Shown: positions 24,091 through 33,915, counted from the stretch's first letter. The stretch: DNA of 64,000 bases from Comamonas sp. NLF-1-9 (GCF_019195435.1 NZ_CP078069.1:2604001-2668000); one strand, 5' to 3'. The notes: generated by a model from the letters alone, not told the origin. Made by a program: numbers and translations.

Positions 24091-25059
24091 CTACCAGGTT
24101 TCGCGCAGCACGTCGTTGTAGGCGTGCTCGCCCAGCTGACGCTGCGAGGCCGGCGAGACATAGACCTGGTCGGCGAATTCGTAGGCGTTCACGTCGGCGC
24201 CCGGCACCAAGGTGGCGCTGGTGCACAGCGCCGAATTGACCTGGTTGGGTCCCGTGCCTATGCCGGCGCCCGGGTCCACCGATGCGCACACCGGGTCTTT
24301 GCTGTTGGCAAAGCCGATGTAGTTCCAGGGACGGTGGTAGGTGTCGTTGATCGGGTTCACGTAGCCGGCCATCTCGATGTAGCGCACGCGCTCGCCCAGC
24401 GGCTCGATCTTCAGCAGCAACTGCTTGTTGAATTCGTCGCTCGCGCTGGTGAGCAGCGCTTCCTGGCCCAGGGCGCTGGCCCAGGGCGTGCGCCCGAGGC
24501 GGTACACGCCCGCCACCACCACATGCATGCCGGCGTCGTACAGGCGCTGCACCTGTGCGGCCAAGTCGGCGCCGGCCTGGCCTGCCTGCGCCAGGTATTG
24601 CGCCTGGCTCTGGCTGCCGGCGAGCACCGCGCGCATGCCCACGATCAGGTCGGCCGTGCCGGCGCTGAGCATCACCATGTCGCCCGGCTGCACGCTTTGC
24701 GTGGCAAAGAACTGGTCCACCTGCTCGACCACGGTGGCGGTGGCCGGGTTGCCAGCGGCGTCGGGCTTGGCGCTGACGCGCGCATTGCCCTGGGCAAAGC
24801 TCAGGCCGCCGGCGGCGCTCGGCGCGAGCGGGCGGTTGTAGCGCTGCGCCACCTGCAGCGTCCAGTTGTTCACGCTGCCGTCGTTGACCGTGTAGCGCCC
24901 CTGGCCGGCTGCATTCCCGAGGTAGGCCATGCTGTCGCCGAAGGCGATCAGGCGCTGGGGTTGAAAGGCTTTCTCCACGCTGGAGCCGCAGGCGGCAAGC
25001 CAGGCGGTCGATGCGCAGGCCAGGACGAGCACGGTGCGACGCAACCAGAATGCTGGCAT
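24091..25059 (-). CDS. GDSL/SGNH-family hydrolase lipoprotein
   Basis: A 322-residue exported protein. The signal peptide ends in a lipobox-like AWLAAC (Cys at about 24). Block I of the SGNH family is LIAFGDSMAYLG, with the nucleophile Ser near residue 43. A later block (SAGTADLIVGM) matches the oxyanion block III, and the C-terminal YVSPASQRQLGEHAY contains a possible catalytic His. These features indicate an esterase or acylhydrolase at the cell envelope; the substrate is unknown. A Gly replaces the usual Asn of the GxND block, as in some relatives. It is convergent with gap across the bidirectional terminator. Confidence 0.78.
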   Translation of the reverse strand: MPAFWLRRTVLVLACASTAWLAACGSSVEKAFQPQRLIAFGDSMAYLGNAAGQGRYTVNDGSVNNWTLQVAQRYNRPLAPSAAGGLSFAQGNARVSAKPDAAGNPATATVVEQVDQFFATQSVQPGDMVMLSAGTADLIVGMRAVLAGSQSQAQYLAQAGQAGADLAAQVQRLYDAGMHVVVAGVYRLGRTPWASALGQEALLTSASDEFNKQLLLKIEPLGERVRYIEMAGYVNPINDTYHRPWNYIGFANSKDPVCASVDPGAGIGTGPNQVNSALCTSATLVPGADVNAYEFADQVYVSPASQRQLGEHAYNDVLRETW

Positions 25060-25113
25060 GGGGTGATTCTCCGAAGGTTTGGAAGTCGAGTGTAAGGGAT
25101 GGCCCGTGCGCCT

Positions 25114-26112
25114 TCAGGGCGCGGCGGCGGCGCGCTGCAGGCGGTCGCGCACGCCGTCCCAGGCGGCAGCGGGCGGCGGCGTCTCGACCCAGATCAGCCG
25201 CGCGCCGGCTTCATCGAAGGCGCGCAACTGGGCGAACAGCGCATGGGCGGCGGCGCCGGCTTCGTCGGGCATGGGCTGCAGCAGTACCCGCGAAGAGGCT
25301 GCACGCAGCGGCGTGCGCGCCCAGACCGCGATGCGCGCGTCCTCGCCGCCCAGCAGATCGAGTGCGGTCTGCAGCTGGCGCGCATCCATCAGCCGCAGCG
25401 GCGCCTGGGGTGCGTAATGCATCAAAAGCGTGCCAGACGCCCGTGGTTGCTGCGTCGGCAGCTCCTCTTTTGAAAGTATGCTTTGGCCACAGGCCCGGGC
25501 CAGCGCGGCCAGGTCGAGCACGCCGGGGCGCAGCAGCACCGGTACGCCGCGCGTGCAGTCGATGATGGTCGATTCGATGCCTACTTCGCAGGCGCCGCCG
25601 TCGAGCACCAGCAGCGCATCGCCAAACTCCTGGCGCACGTGCTCGGCAGTGGTCGGGCTCACGCGCCCGAAGCGGTTGGCGCTGGGCGCGGCCAGGCCGC
25701 GAATGGGCGGCTGGTGCGCGGCGCAGGCGGCCAGCAGCTGCTGCGCCAGCGGGTGCGCGGGGCAGCGCAGGCCCACGCTGTCCTGGCCGCCGGCAGCGGC
25801 TTCGGCCACGCCCGCGCGGCGCGGCAGGATGAGGGTCAAGGGCCCGGGCCAGAACGCGGCCATGAGCTTTTCGGCAAAGTCGGGCACGCTGGCGGCGTAG
25901 TGGCCGGCGGCGGCGCGATCGGCTACATGCACGATCAAGGGATGGTTGCTCGGCCGGCCCTTGGTGCTGAAGATGCGCGCCACTGCGGCGCCGTCGTCGG
26001 CGTTGGCCGCCAGGCCATAGACGGTTTCGGTAGGCAGGCCCAGCAGCTCGCCACGCGCCAGCGCCTGCACCGCGCGGGCGATGGAGGCGGGCAGCGTGCC
26101 GTCCAGCAGCAT
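25114..26112 (-). CDS. L-threonylcarbamoyladenylate synthase (Sua5/TsaC type)
   Basis: A 332-residue protein with an N-terminal YrdC domain (residues 10-200: GLPTETVYGLAANADD, KGRPSNHPLIVHV, FWPGPLTLILPR, LAAPSANRFGRVSPT) and a C-terminal Sua5 domain, so it is the long, Sua5-like form. It makes threonylcarbamoyl-AMP from threonine, bicarbonate and ATP for the t6A37 modification of ANN-decoding tRNAs. The start lies 2 bp after the purK stop codon, giving a purE-purK-tsaC operon. A segment near residues 210-230 (SILSKEELPTQQPRASG) is encoded within a dispersed repeat-like sequence and lies in the interdomain linker. Confidence 0.93.
   Translation of the reverse strand: MLLDGTLPASIARAVQALARGELLGLPTETVYGLAANADDGAAVARIFSTKGRPSNHPLIVHVADRAAAGHYAASVPDFAEKLMAAFWPGPLTLILPRRAGVAEAAAGGQDSVGLRCPAHPLAQQLLAACAAHQPPIRGLAAPSANRFGRVSPTTAEHVRQEFGDALLVLDGGACEVGIESTIIDCTRGVPVLLRPGVLDLAALARACGQSILSKEELPTQQPRASGTLLMHYAPQAPLRLMDARQLQTALDLLGGEDARIAVWARTPLRAASSRVLLQPMPDEAGAAAHALFAQLRAFDEAGARLIWVETPPPAAAWDGVRDRLQRAAAAP
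25421..25482. repeat. Possible intragenic repeat in the tsaC-type gene
   Basis: Flanked by CATCAAAAGC on the left and CTCTTTTGAAAG on the right, with GGCAGCTCC inside. It resembles, in reduced form, the palindromic repeats in the M48, purK and leuS genes and encodes an interdomain linker. Weaker match than the other copies. Confidence 0.3.
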
Positions 26113-26114
26113 GT

Positions 26115-27290
26115 TCAGAACGGGGCCATGCCCAGCAGTTCGGCAGCGCGCAGGGCGCTGGCGCGCACCGTGTCGATGTGCGCGCCGGTCACCGTCAGGT
26201 GGCCCATCTTGCGCCCGGCGCGCGCCTCGGCCTTGCCGTACAGGTGCAGGTGGCAGCCGGGCAGCGCCAGCACCTGTGCCCACGGCGGCGTGCGCGGGGT
26301 GTGGCCATCTTGCAGCCAAAGATCGCCCAGCAGGTTGAGCATGATGGCCGGGCTGTGCTGGCGCGGCGCGGCCAGCGGCAGGCCGGTCATCGCGCGCACC
26401 TGCAGCGCGAACTGCGAGCTGTCGCAGCCGTCGATGCTCCAGTGCCCGCTGTTGTGCGGGCGCGGCGCGATCTCGTTGACCACCAGCGAGCCGTCCTGCA
26501 GCACGAAGAACTCCACGCAGAGCACGCCCACGTAGTCCAGGCCTTCAGCTATGGATTTGGAAGCTGCCAGCGCTTGTGCAGCAAGCGTTTCAGGCATATT
26601 TTGTGCATGAACTTCGGTCACGGCGAGAATGCCGCCGCGATGCAGGTTGCGCTGCACCGGCAGGTGCACCGAGCGGCCATCCCGGCCGCGCGCCAGCACT
26701 ACCGAGCACTCGAAGTCCAGCGCCAGGCGCTTTTCCAGCACGCACGGGGTCTTGTGCAATTGCTCCCAGGCAGCGGCGAGCTCTTGCGCCGTGCCGACCT
26801 GGATCTGCCCCTTGCCGTCGTAGCCCAGGGTCGAGGTTTTGAGGATGCCCGGCAGCAGCCGCGCATCCACGGCGGCCAGTTGCTGCGCGGTTTCGATGAC
26901 GGCATGCGGCGCCACCGGCACGCCGCAGTGCACGAAGTGCGCCTTCTCGCGCGCGCGGTGCTGGGCGACGGCCACGCTCGCGGCGGCAGGGGCCACGGGC
27001 AGGCGGCCGGCAAGCTGCTCGAGCGCGGCGGCCGGCACGTTTTCGAACTCGGTGGTCACCGCAGCGCACAGCCGTGCGAGCTCGGCCAGGCCTTGCGCGT
27101 CTTCATAGCCGCTGCGAATGTGATGGTGGCTCACGCGCCCGGCGGGGCTGTGCGCGTCCGGGTCGAGCACGGCGGTGAAATAACCCATGCTCTGCGCCGC
27201 TTGCACGAACATGCGCCCGAGCTGCCCGCCGCCGAGCACGCCCAGCGTCGCGCCGGGCAGGATGGGCTGGCGCTGCGTGGCTGCGTTCAT
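26115..27290 (-). CDS. purK: N5-carboxyaminoimidazole ribonucleotide synthase
   Basis: A 391-residue ATP-grasp enzyme. The N-terminal nucleotide-binding start is [18 protein letters not shown]. The ATP-grasp core contains [13 protein letters not shown], and the metal-ligand block reads [18 protein letters not shown]. It carboxylates aminoimidazole ribonucleotide to N5-CAIR using ATP and bicarbonate; PurE then rearranges the product. Its ATG overlaps the purE stop (ATGA), and tsaC follows 2 bp later. A palindromic repeat (26547-26606) is translated in-frame as the segment with [20 protein letters not shown], about 10-15 residues longer than in many relatives by eye. Confidence 0.96.
   Translation of the reverse strand: MNAATQRQPILPGATLGVLGGGQLGRMFVQAAQSMGYFTAVLDPDAHSPAGRVSHHHIRSGYEDAQGLAELARLCAAVTTEFENVPAAALEQLAGRLPVAPAAASVAVAQHRAREKAHFVHCGVPVAPHAVIETAQQLAAVDARLLPGILKTSTLGYDGKGQIQVGTAQELAAAWEQLHKTPCVLEKRLALDFECSVVLARGRDGRSVHLPVQRNLHRGGILAVTEVHAQNMPETLAAQALAASKSIAEGLDYVGVLCVEFFVLQDGSLVVNEIAPRPHNSGHWSIDGCDSSQFALQVRAMTGLPLAAPRQHSPAIMLNLLGDLWLQDGHTPRTPPWAQVLALPGCHLHLYGKAEARAGRKMGHLTVTGAHIDTVRASALRAAELLGMAPF
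26547..26606. repeat. Intragenic imperfect palindrome, copy in purK
   Basis: Contains GAAGCTGCCAGCGCTTG, a short spacer and CAAGCGTTTCAGGCATATTTTG. Read in reverse, it matches the M48 copy (CAAAAT, AACGCTTG, CAAGCGCTGGCAGCT) in order and spacing. Confidence 0.6.
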
Positions 27291-27784
27291 GCTTGCGCGC
27301 GGGGCAGCGCCATGGCGCGCGCCGCCTCGGTTTGCCGGGCGCGAAAGGCCTGCAGTTGCGCGCGCAGCGCCGGCGCCTCGTTGGCCAGCAGCGCTACCGC
27401 GAACAGCGCGGCATTGGCCGCACCGGCCGGGCCGATCGCAAAGCTTGCCACCGGCACACCCTTGGGCATCTGCACGATGGAGTAGAGCGAATCGACGCCC
27501 TGCAGATGGCGGCTTGCCACCGGCACGCCCAGCACCGGCACGCAGGTCTTGGCCGCGAGCATGCCCGGCAGATGGGCCGCGCCGCCGGCGCCGGCGATGA
27601 TCGCCTTCAGGCCGCGGCCCTCGGCGGCTTCGGCATAGGCGAACATGTCGTCGGGCATGCGGTGGGCCGAGACCACGCGCGTCTCGTGGGCAACGCCGAA
27701 CTGCTCGAGGATGGCGGCGGCATGCTGCATGGTCTCCCAGTCGCTGGAAGAGCCCATGACCACGCCTATCTGGGTGGGGTTCAT
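27287..27784 (-). CDS. purE: N5-carboxyaminoimidazole ribonucleotide mutase
   Basis: A 165-residue class I PurE. The active-site P-loop-like start is [18 protein letters not shown], followed by the conserved [13 protein letters not shown] (catalytic His) and [14 protein letters not shown]. It converts N5-CAIR to CAIR in de novo purine synthesis. Full length for the octameric bacterial enzyme. First gene of the purE-purK-tsaC operon; the purK start overlaps its stop codon by 4 bp. Transcribed divergently from the thioredoxin-TPR gene, with 193 bp between the starts. Confidence 0.97.
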   Translation of the reverse strand: MNPTQIGVVMGSSSDWETMQHAAAILEQFGVAHETRVVSAHRMPDDMFAYAEAAEGRGLKAIIAGAGGAAHLPGMLAAKTCVPVLGVPVASRHLQGVDSLYSIVQMPKGVPVASFAIGPAGAANAALFAVALLANEAPALRAQLQAFRARQTEAARAMALPRAQA

Positions 27785-27977
27785 GTTCGAGGAGAGCGGC
27801 GCGCAGCAGGGGCCGCAGGGCGAAAACAGCGGATTTTAGGACGCAGGCGCCGCGCCTGCCCCGCGCGCCCGCGCGCCGGCATGGGGCCGGGCGCCGAGCC
27901 TGCCCGCCGGATACGGGACAATTCAGCCAGTTTGCGCGGCATGAGGTTTGCCGCCACCGATTTGCAGGAGCGTAATC

Positions 27978-28886
27978 ATGATGGACGTCACCGTGGCAAG
28001 CTTTGAGGCCGAGGTCATCGCTGCATCCCGGCAGGTGCCCGTGCTGGTGGATTTCTGGGCGCCGTGGTGCGGCCCGTGCAAAACCCTGGGCCCCATCCTG
28101 GAGAAACTGGAGACCGAATACGCCGGGCGCTTCAAGCTCGTGAAGATCGATTCCGACCAGGAGCAGCAGCTTGCCGCCATGTTTGGCGTGCGCAGCATTC
28201 CCACTGTGGTGCTGATGATGGACGGGCAGCCGGTCGACGGCTTCATGGGCGCACTGCCCGAAACCCAGGTGCGCGCCTTCCTCGACAAGCACCTGCCCGG
28301 CGCCGAGGAGCAGCAGGCCATGGATGAACACGAGCAGGCGCAGCAGGCGCTCGATGGCGGCGACCCGGCCAGCGCGCTGGAGCAGTTGCAGCAGGCGCTC
28401 CAGGCCGACCCGAACAACGACGATGCGCGCTTTGATCTGGTGCGCCTGTTGCTGCAGCTCGGCCAGGTCGACGCGGCGCGCACGGCGTTTGCGCCGGTGG
28501 CCGCCAAGGCCGAGGGCGTGCAGCGCCTGGCGGCCTTGAAGTTCTGGCTCGACGCCCTGGATGCGGTGGCCGAACACGCAGACGGGCAGGGCGCCATCCT
28601 CGAATTCGACAAGCAGATTGCGGCGAACAAGCGCGACTTTGCGGCCCGCTTTGGCCGGGCCCGCTTCCTTGTCGCTGCACAGCGCTTTACCGAGGCCATG
28701 GACGAGCTGCTGGAAATCCTGATGCGCGACAAGGGCTGGGAGGACGGCGCGGCGCGCAAAGCCTATGTGGCCGTGCTCGACCTGATCGAGCCGCCACGCG
28801 TGAAGGTGGCCGATGGGCAGATTCCGCCCCAGGACCCGGTCGTGGCCAGCTACCGCAGGCGGCTGTCCAGCGTCGTGCTGAGCTGA
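27978..28886 (+). CDS. Thioredoxin-domain protein with C-terminal TPR (YbbN/CnoX-like)
   Basis: A 302-residue cytoplasmic protein. Residues 1-110 are a thioredoxin domain with an intact WCGPC active site (near residues 32-36) and a cis-Pro loop (RSIPTVVLM). Residues 115-285 form TPR-like helices (EHEQAQQALDGGDPASALEQ and repeats). E. coli YbbN/CnoX has this layout but lost the CxxC redox activity; here CGPC is retained, so the protein may be both a redox enzyme and a chaperone-like holdase. GCAGGAGC is placed 8 nt before ATG 27978. It overlaps the next gene by 1 bp (TGATG). Confidence 0.9.
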   Translation: MMDVTVASFEAEVIAASRQVPVLVDFWAPWCGPCKTLGPILEKLETEYAGRFKLVKIDSDQEQQLAAMFGVRSIPTVVLMMDGQPVDGFMGALPETQVRAFLDKHLPGAEEQQAMDEHEQAQQALDGGDPASALEQLQQALQADPNNDDARFDLVRLLLQLGQVDAARTAFAPVAAKAEGVQRLAALKFWLDALDAVAEHADGQGAILEFDKQIAANKRDFAARFGRARFLVAAQRFTEAMDELLEILMRDKGWEDGAARKAYVAVLDLIEPPRVKVADGQIPPQDPVVASYRRRLSSVVLS

Positions 28887-29725
28887 TGGCGCGGCGCGGC
28901 GCGGGCGCGCCGGCGCTGCTCGCGGCGCTGCTGCTTGCTGCCTGCGCCAGCGCGCCGCCGCCCGACGCACAGCTCAGCGGCCTGGCGCTGACACGCGCGC
29001 CCATGCTGCTGCCGCCCGACACGGTGTTCGAAGCGGCCCTGCTCGTCTGGCCCGAAGACGGCGCGCCGCCCGTAGCGCTGGCGCGCCAGCGCAGCGACGA
29101 TGCCGGCTCGCCTCCTTACGCCCTGCGCCTGCCCTACCACCAGAGCGAGATCCGCGCCGGCGCTCGCTACACCGTGCAGGCCGGGGTGCTGCAAGGCGGG
29201 CGGCTGCTGCTCTACACCCGGCCCGAAGCGGTGGTGCTGCTCGACCCCGGCCTGCGCCATGTGGACCTGCGCCTCAGCCCAGTGAGCCTGCTGCCCGCCA
29301 ACGCCCAGGCCGAGGTCGCGCTGACGCAGACCTGGTGGGAGCTGAGCGAGATCGTCGATGCGCCCGACAGCGACGCGCCGGCAGCGCCGGACCCTGCAGA
29401 CCCGGCCATGGCGGCGCACCTGCTGCTCGACGGTGCGAGCGAGCGCCTGAGCGGCGCGGGCGGCTGCAACCGCCTGACGGGCAGTTACCGGCTGCAGGGC
29501 GCGGCGCTGCGCTTTGCCCAGTTGAACTCCACGCTGCGCCTGTGCCTGACCACCGGCCTGCGCGAGGCCTTGTTCTTCGAGCGCCTGCCGCTCGTGGCTT
29601 CGTATCGGCAGCGCGGGCGCACGCTGGAGCTGCGCGCGGCCGATGGCCGGCCGCTGCTGCGCTTCACGGCGCGCCAGGAGGGCATCGCGCCGCTGGCGCC
29701 GCAGACGCCGCCGCTCAGCCAGTGA
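28886..29725 (+). CDS. Lipoprotein with YbaY/YscW-like and META domains
   Basis: A 279-residue lipoprotein with signal [11 protein letters not shown] (lipobox Cys at 20). Residues about 27-125 resemble the YbaY/YscW type III secretion chaperone-like lipoprotein domain ([20 protein letters not shown], then [17 protein letters not shown]). Residues about 160-270 are a META (HslJ-like) domain with [20 protein letters not shown] and NSTLRLCL, including the paired Cys. META proteins are linked to envelope stress and heat-shock-related resistance; the biochemical role is unknown. It is co-transcribed with the thioredoxin-TPR gene and overlaps convergent purC by 11 bp. Confidence 0.8.
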   Translation: MARRGAGAPALLAALLLAACASAPPPDAQLSGLALTRAPMLLPPDTVFEAALLVWPEDGAPPVALARQRSDDAGSPPYALRLPYHQSEIRAGARYTVQAGVLQGGRLLLYTRPEAVVLLDPGLRHVDLRLSPVSLLPANAQAEVALTQTWWELSEIVDAPDSDAPAAPDPADPAMAAHLLLDGASERLSGAGGCNRLTGSYRLQGAALRFAQLNSTLRLCLTTGLREALFFERLPLVASYRQRGRTLELRAADGRPLLRFTARQEGIAPLAPQTPPLSQ

Positions 29726-30632
29726 GCCGCTGCCAGGCTTCGCGGTACTTGGCGGCGGTTTTCGCAATCACCTCGGGCGGCAGTTGCGGCGCCGGCGCCG
29801 TCTTGTTCCAGGGCTGACCGTCTACCCTCACCTGCTCCAGCCAGTCGCGCACGAACTGCTTGTCAAAGCTCGGCGGGTTCCTGCCACTGGCCAGCGCCGC
29901 CTCGTGCTCTTGCAGCGGCCAGTAGCGCGAGCTGTCGGGCGTGAGCACCTCGTCCATCAGCACCAGCTCGCCGCCCGGGTTCAGGCCGAACTCGAACTTG
30001 GTGTCGGCAATGATCAAGCCCTTGGTCAGGGCGAAGGCCGCCGCCTCCTCATACAGGCGGATGCTGGTGTCGCGGATCTTCGCCGCGAGCTGCGGGCCCA
30101 CCATCTGCACCGTCTGCTCGAAACTGATGTTCTCGTCGTGGCCCGAGGCCGCCTTGGCCGCAGGCGTGTAGATCGGCCGCGGCAGGCGCGAAGCGTTGCG
30201 CAGGCCCTCGGGCAGCGGCACGCCGCAGACCTTGCGCCCTGCCTGGTATTCCTTCCAGCCGCTGCCGGCGAGATAGCCGCGCACCACCGCCTCGATGGCA
30301 ATCGGGCGCAGGCGCTGCACCAGCATCGCGCGCCCCTGCACCTGGGGCAGTTCGTCGGGCGCGACCACGCTCTCGGGCGCTTCGCCCGTGAGGTGGTTGG
30401 GCACGATGTGGGCCAGGCGCTCGAACCAGAACAGCGCCATCTGCGTGAGCAGCTGTCCCTTGCCCGGAATCGGCTCGCCCATGATGACGTCGAAGGCCGA
30501 GAGCCGGTCGCTCGCCACCATCAGCAGGCGGTCTTCGCCTACCGCGTAGTTGTCGCGCACCTTGCCGCGCGCGAGCAGCGCCAGGGAATGCAGGGACGAG
30601 GTATGCAGGGCAGGGGCAGCGGCGGCGGTCAT
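29715..30632 (-). CDS. purC: SAICAR synthetase
   Basis: A 305-residue enzyme: phosphoribosylaminoimidazole-succinocarboxamide synthase. Key blocks are [20 protein letters not shown] at the ATP site, [20 protein letters not shown], and [20 protein letters not shown] followed by [10 protein letters not shown]. It joins CAIR and aspartate with ATP hydrolysis, one step before PurB. ATG 30632 was chosen because it begins about 15 residues before the conserved core; longer frames are not conserved. The 3' end overlaps the convergent META lipoprotein gene by 11 bp. Confidence 0.97.
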   Translation of the reverse strand: MTAAAAPALHTSSLHSLALLARGKVRDNYAVGEDRLLMVASDRLSAFDVIMGEPIPGKGQLLTQMALFWFERLAHIVPNHLTGEAPESVVAPDELPQVQGRAMLVQRLRPIAIEAVVRGYLAGSGWKEYQAGRKVCGVPLPEGLRNASRLPRPIYTPAAKAASGHDENISFEQTVQMVGPQLAAKIRDTSIRLYEEAAAFALTKGLIIADTKFEFGLNPGGELVLMDEVLTPDSSRYWPLQEHEAALASGRNPPSFDKQFVRDWLEQVRVDGQPWNKTAPAPQLPPEVIAKTAAKYREAWQRLTG

Positions 30633-30869
30633 GGGCGGCGAAGAAAAAGCCGCCGGCGTGCGCGGATGCAGGGCGGCGGCGTTACGGGCAATCCCGCCAT
30701 TGTGCAGCGTTTTTTGCCCTCGCAGGGCCATGCCCACGTGCACTGCTCGGGCGTGCTTGCCCTGTGCGCCCGCCGGTGCATAGTGGCAGTTCCACGCAGA
30801 ACGGATTCGTCGGCCGCTGCGGTTTGCACTGCAGTGGCGTTTTTCAGCTGTGCATCACAGGAGAGTTCC

Positions 30870-31220
30870 ATGAATTTGACGATCAGTGGCCATCATCTCG
30901 AAGTGACGCCCGCCTTGCGCGGCTACGTTACCTCCAAGCTGGACCGGCTCACTCGCCATTTCGATCAGGTGGTCGACATCAAGGTCTTGCTCACCGTGGA
31001 AAAACAGAAGGAAAAGGAAAAACGCCAGCGCGCCGAATGCAATGTGCGCGTCAAGGGCACCGACTTGTTCGCCCAGGCGAGCCACTTCGACCTGTACGCG
31101 GCCATCGATGCGCTCATGGACAAGCTCGACCGCCAGGTGGTGCGCCACAAGACACGCACCCAGGACCACCAGGCCGAGCTGCGCCGCAGCACGCTGCAGG
31201 CCGCGGGCGCCATGGGCTGA
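30870..31220 (+). CDS. hpf: Ribosome hibernation promoting factor (short HPF)
   Basis: A 116-residue protein of the short HPF/YfiA type: MNLTISGHHLEVTPALRGYV, then a basic segment around KQKEKEKRQRAECNVRVKG and HFDLYAAIDALMDKLDRQVV. It binds the 30S decoding centre and helps form inactive 100S ribosome dimers in stationary phase. GGAGAG lies 6-7 nt before ATG 30870. It heads the hpf-ptsN-hprK group normally found after rpoN; rpoN is not adjacent here. A stable terminator hairpin follows, so ptsN has its own promoter or relies on read-through. Confidence 0.95.
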   Translation: MNLTISGHHLEVTPALRGYVTSKLDRLTRHFDQVVDIKVLLTVEKQKEKEKRQRAECNVRVKGTDLFAQASHFDLYAAIDALMDKLDRQVVRHKTRTQDHQAELRRSTLQAAGAMG

Positions 31221-31242
31221 GCGGCCCTCACGCGCACCCGAA

Positions 31243-31268
31243 CCACCCGGCAACGGGTGGTTTTTTTT
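31243..31268 (+). terminator. Rho-independent terminator after hpf
   Basis: Perfect 7-bp stem CCACCCG/CGGGTGG closed by a GCAA tetraloop (31243-31260) and followed by eight T. It lies 23 nt after the hpf stop and 63 nt before ptsN. Confidence 0.92.
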
Positions 31269-31330
31269 GTGTCCGGATGTCTCGCGTCTCAGGGTTTACT
31301 CTGATTGTGCATAATTGCCACCCATTCGCC

Positions 31331-31807
31331 ATGAACCGACTCGCTTCCATATTGCCGCCCGCGCAAGTGCTCGTGGGTGTTGACGTGACCAGCAAAAAGC
31401 GCGCCTTTGAAGAGGCGGGCCTGCTGTTCGAGAGCCAGCACGGGCTCTCGCGCGCGCTCATCACCGACAGCCTGTTTGCACGCGAGCGCCTGGGCTCCAC
31501 CGGCCTGGGGCACGGCGTGGCGATACCGCATGGGCGCATCAAGGGCCTCAAGGCTCCGATGGCCGCGGTGTTCCAGTTGCGCCAGCCCATAGGGTTCGAT
31601 GCGCCCGACGAGTTGCCGGTCACGCTCTTGATCTTCCTGCTGGTGCCCGAAGCGGCGACGCAAAAGCACCTGGAAATCCTCTCCGAGATCGCCGAGCTGC
31701 TGGGCGACACGCCCACGCGCGAACGCATCAAGGCCTGCCAGGACGCGGCCGAGCTGCACGGCCTGATTGCCGGCTGGCAGAGCACCCAGGCGGCGCACAG
31801 CGCCTGA
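31331..31807 (+). CDS. ptsN: PTS IIA-like nitrogen-regulatory protein PtsN
   Basis: A 158-residue EIIA(Ntr) domain. The phosphorylated histidine is His67 in [15 protein letters not shown]. Other conserved parts are RLGSTGLG and [20 protein letters not shown]. In betaproteobacteria it receives phosphate from NPr and acts as a regulator of K+ uptake, nitrogen and carbon balance, not in sugar import. Start ATG 31331 is 63 nt after the hpf terminator; a candidate promoter could lie between them. hprK follows 25 bp downstream, so the pair probably works in the same phosphorelay. Confidence 0.94.
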   Translation: MNRLASILPPAQVLVGVDVTSKKRAFEEAGLLFESQHGLSRALITDSLFARERLGSTGLGHGVAIPHGRIKGLKAPMAAVFQLRQPIGFDAPDELPVTLLIFLLVPEAATQKHLEILSEIAELLGDTPTRERIKACQDAAELHGLIAGWQSTQAAHSA

Positions 31808-31832
31808 GTGCGCACGCAGGCGGCGGCGCCAG

Positions 31833-32795
31833 ATGCAAGCCAACGTCGTCAGCGCCGACGCCCTGTTCCAGGAGTTCTCCAGCCTGCTGCGCTGGCAGTG
31901 GCTGGCGGGCCAGGGCGCTGCCGAGCGCCGCTTCGAAGACGTGGCGGTGCGCGCCGCCAGCTCCAGCGCCGACCTGGTCGGGCACCTGAACTACATCCAC
32001 CCCTACCGCGCGCAGATCATTGGCCAGCGCGAGGTCGCCTACCTCACCAACGGCAGCGCGGCCGATTGTCAGCGGCGCCTGGCGCGCATCCTCACGCTGG
32101 AGCCGCCGGTGCTGGTGCTGGCCGACGGCCAGGCGCCGCCCGGCGAGCTGCTGCGCATGTGCGACCGCGCGCAACTGCCGCTGTTTGCCACCGCGGAGTC
32201 CTCGGCCTTCGTCATCGACGTGCTGCGCGGCTACCTGTCCAAGCACTTTGCCGAGCGCACCTCGATGCACGGCGTGTTCATGGACATTCTGGGCCTGGGC
32301 GTGCTGATCACCGGCGAGTCGGGCCTGGGCAAGAGCGAGCTGGGGCTGGAGCTGATCACGCGCGGCAACGGCCTGGTGGCCGACGACATCGTCGATCTGT
32401 CGCGCATCAACCAGAGCACCATCGAGGGGCGCTGCCCGGAACTGCTGCAAAACCTCGTGGAGGTGCGCGGCATAGGGCTTCTGGACATCCGCGCGATCTT
32501 TGGCGAGAACGCGGTGCGCCGGCGCATGCGGCTGCGCCTGATCGTGCATCTTGTGCGCAAGGAGACGCTGGAGCGCGACTACGAGCGCCTGCCCGGCGAG
32601 CCGCTCACCCAGGACGTGCTCGGCGTGCCGATACGCAAGGTGATCGTCGAAGTCGTGGCGGGGCGCAACATCGCGGTGCTGGTAGAGGCCGCGGTGCGCA
32701 ACACCATCTTGCAGTTTCGCGGCATCGACACCTACCAGGAGTTCGTTGCGCGCCACCGCCAGGCGATGCTCGACGGGGATGCGGATCAGGGCTAG
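31833..32795 (+). CDS. hprK: HPr kinase/phosphorylase
   Basis: A 320-residue bifunctional enzyme. The N-terminal DRTGG-like domain is followed by the catalytic C-terminal domain with His146 in [19 protein letters not shown], Walker A GESGLGKS (161-168) and the signature [20 protein letters not shown]. It phosphorylates the Ser of HPr-type proteins using ATP or PPi and can remove it with Pi. In Gram-negatives it belongs to the PTS-Ntr regulatory system next to ptsN. It is convergent with fur; the stop codons are 14 bp apart. Confidence 0.96.
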   Translation: MQANVVSADALFQEFSSLLRWQWLAGQGAAERRFEDVAVRAASSSADLVGHLNYIHPYRAQIIGQREVAYLTNGSAADCQRRLARILTLEPPVLVLADGQAPPGELLRMCDRAQLPLFATAESSAFVIDVLRGYLSKHFAERTSMHGVFMDILGLGVLITGESGLGKSELGLELITRGNGLVADDIVDLSRINQSTIEGRCPELLQNLVEVRGIGLLDIRAIFGENAVRRRMRLRLIVHLVRKETLERDYERLPGEPLTQDVLGVPIRKVIVEVVAGRNIAVLVEAAVRNTILQFRGIDTYQEFVARHRQAMLDGDADQG

Positions 32796-32808
32796 CGCGG
32801 AACGCGGT

Positions 32809-33243
32809 TCAATGGCCGGCCGCGCACTTGGCGCACAAGCCGTAGAGCGACATGGCGTGGTCGTGCACCTGCCAGCCGCGCTGCTTGGCAATGAGCTGCT
32901 GGCGCGCCTCGATCTCGTGGTCGAAGAATTCTTCGACCTTGCCGCAGCCGGTGCAGATGAAGTGGTCGTGGTGCTGGCCCTCGTCGAGCTCATAGACCGC
33001 CTTGCCGCCGTCGAAATTGCTGCGCATCAGGATGCCGGCCTGCTCGAACTGGGTGAGCACGCGGTACACCGTGGCCAGGCCTATGTCCGAGCGTTCTTCC
33101 AGCAGCACGCGAAAGACGTCCTCGGCCGTCAGGTGCCGCTGCTTGCTCTGCTGGAAAATCTCCAGAATCTTCAGCCGCGGCAGCGTCGCCTTCAGGCCGG
33201 TGCTCTTGAGCTCTTCGATATTGCTGGTCATGGTGCGGGACAT
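32809..33243 (-). CDS. fur: Ferric uptake regulator
   Basis: A 144-residue regulator (140 if it starts at ATG 33231, which matches many relatives that begin [20 protein letters not shown]). Residues 1-85 are the winged helix ([33 protein letters not shown]). The C-terminal dimer domain has the metal-binding [12 protein letters not shown] and a second CxxC pair (CAKC) near the end that would hold structural zinc. It represses iron-uptake genes when loaded with Fe2+. The fur-bamE divergent arrangement is conserved in Burkholderiales. Neither candidate start has a strong ribosome-binding site. Confidence 0.94.
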   Translation of the reverse strand: MSRTMTSNIEELKSTGLKATLPRLKILEIFQQSKQRHLTAEDVFRVLLEERSDIGLATVYRVLTQFEQAGILMRSNFDGGKAVYELDEGQHHDHFICTGCGKVEEFFDHEIEARQQLIAKQRGWQVHDHAMSLYGLCAKCAAGH

Positions 33244-33250
33244 GTGTCGC

Positions 33251-33277
33251 TGGCAGACAAAAGCCTGTCGCTACAAT
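33251..33277 (+). promoter_or_regulatory. Candidate promoter for bamE in the fur-bamE interval
   Basis: TACAAT at 33272-33277 is a good -10 hexamer located 31 nt before the bamE start. The best upstream hexamer (TGGCAG, 33251-33256) is a weak -35 with 15-bp spacing. Confidence 0.3.
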
Positions 33278-33308
33278 GAAACCGATCATAGTCCGGATAC
33301 CGAAAACC

Positions 33309-33854
33309 ATGTCAGTCTCCTTCCGTTCGGGCGCCCGCCTGGGCGCTCTTGCCCTGCTTGCCGCGGGCTCGCTGGCGGGCTGTGCCGGTTCGGCAGACCG
33401 CCTGGCCAGCATGGTCACGCCCTACCGCGCCGACGTGGTGCAGGGCAATTTCGTCTCGCGCGAACAGGTGCAGGCGCTGCAGCCCGGCATGAGCCGCCAG
33501 CAGGTGCGCGAGATCCTGGGCACGCCGCTGATGACCAGCCTGTTTCACGCCGACCGCTGGGAATACGTCTTCACCATCCGCCGCCAGGGCGTGGAAGACC
33601 AGGCGCGCCATCTGGCGGTGTTCTTCAAGGACGACCGCTTCGATCACGCCGAGGGCGACGAGATGCCCACCGAGGAGGAATTCGTCGCCTCGCTCGGCTC
33701 CAGCGTCAAGCCGTCCAAAGTGCCCCAGCTGCAGGCGAGCGAGGAGCAGCTCGCACGCTTCCCCAAGAGCGAGGCGCCGGCCGACAAGGCAGCAGCGGCG
33801 CCCAAGCCGCCGGCCGGCGGCAATTACCCGCCGCTGGAGCCGGCGGGCCAGTGA
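33309..33854 (+). CDS. bamE: Outer-membrane protein assembly factor BamE (SmpA/OmlA)
   Basis: A 181-residue lipoprotein. The signal peptide ends LAGC (Cys25). The SmpA/OmlA domain follows: [36 protein letters not shown] and [11 protein letters not shown]. It is a small lipoprotein partner of the BamA complex that inserts beta-barrel proteins. The C-terminal 60 residues are a low-complexity Lys/Pro/Ala tail longer than in E. coli. ATG 33309 was chosen over the upstream ATG 33276 because it gives a normal lipoprotein signal. dapB follows 61 bp later. Confidence 0.93.
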   Translation: MSVSFRSGARLGALALLAAGSLAGCAGSADRLASMVTPYRADVVQGNFVSREQVQALQPGMSRQQVREILGTPLMTSLFHADRWEYVFTIRRQGVEDQARHLAVFFKDDRFDHAEGDEMPTEEEFVASLGSSVKPSKVPQLQASEEQLARFPKSEAPADKAAAAPKPPAGGNYPPLEPAGQ

Positions 33855-33915
33855 ACCCGGGGCGGGGCGCGGGCGCGCCCGCCAGCCCAGCACACCCCAG
33901 ATGAGCGAGGACGGC

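Noticed and set aside
30780..30869. Possible sigma-54 promoters (TGGC-N-GC patterns) before hpf
   Set aside because: Both candidates have 9 instead of 10 bases between GG and GC, so they do not fit the strict -24/-12 spacing.
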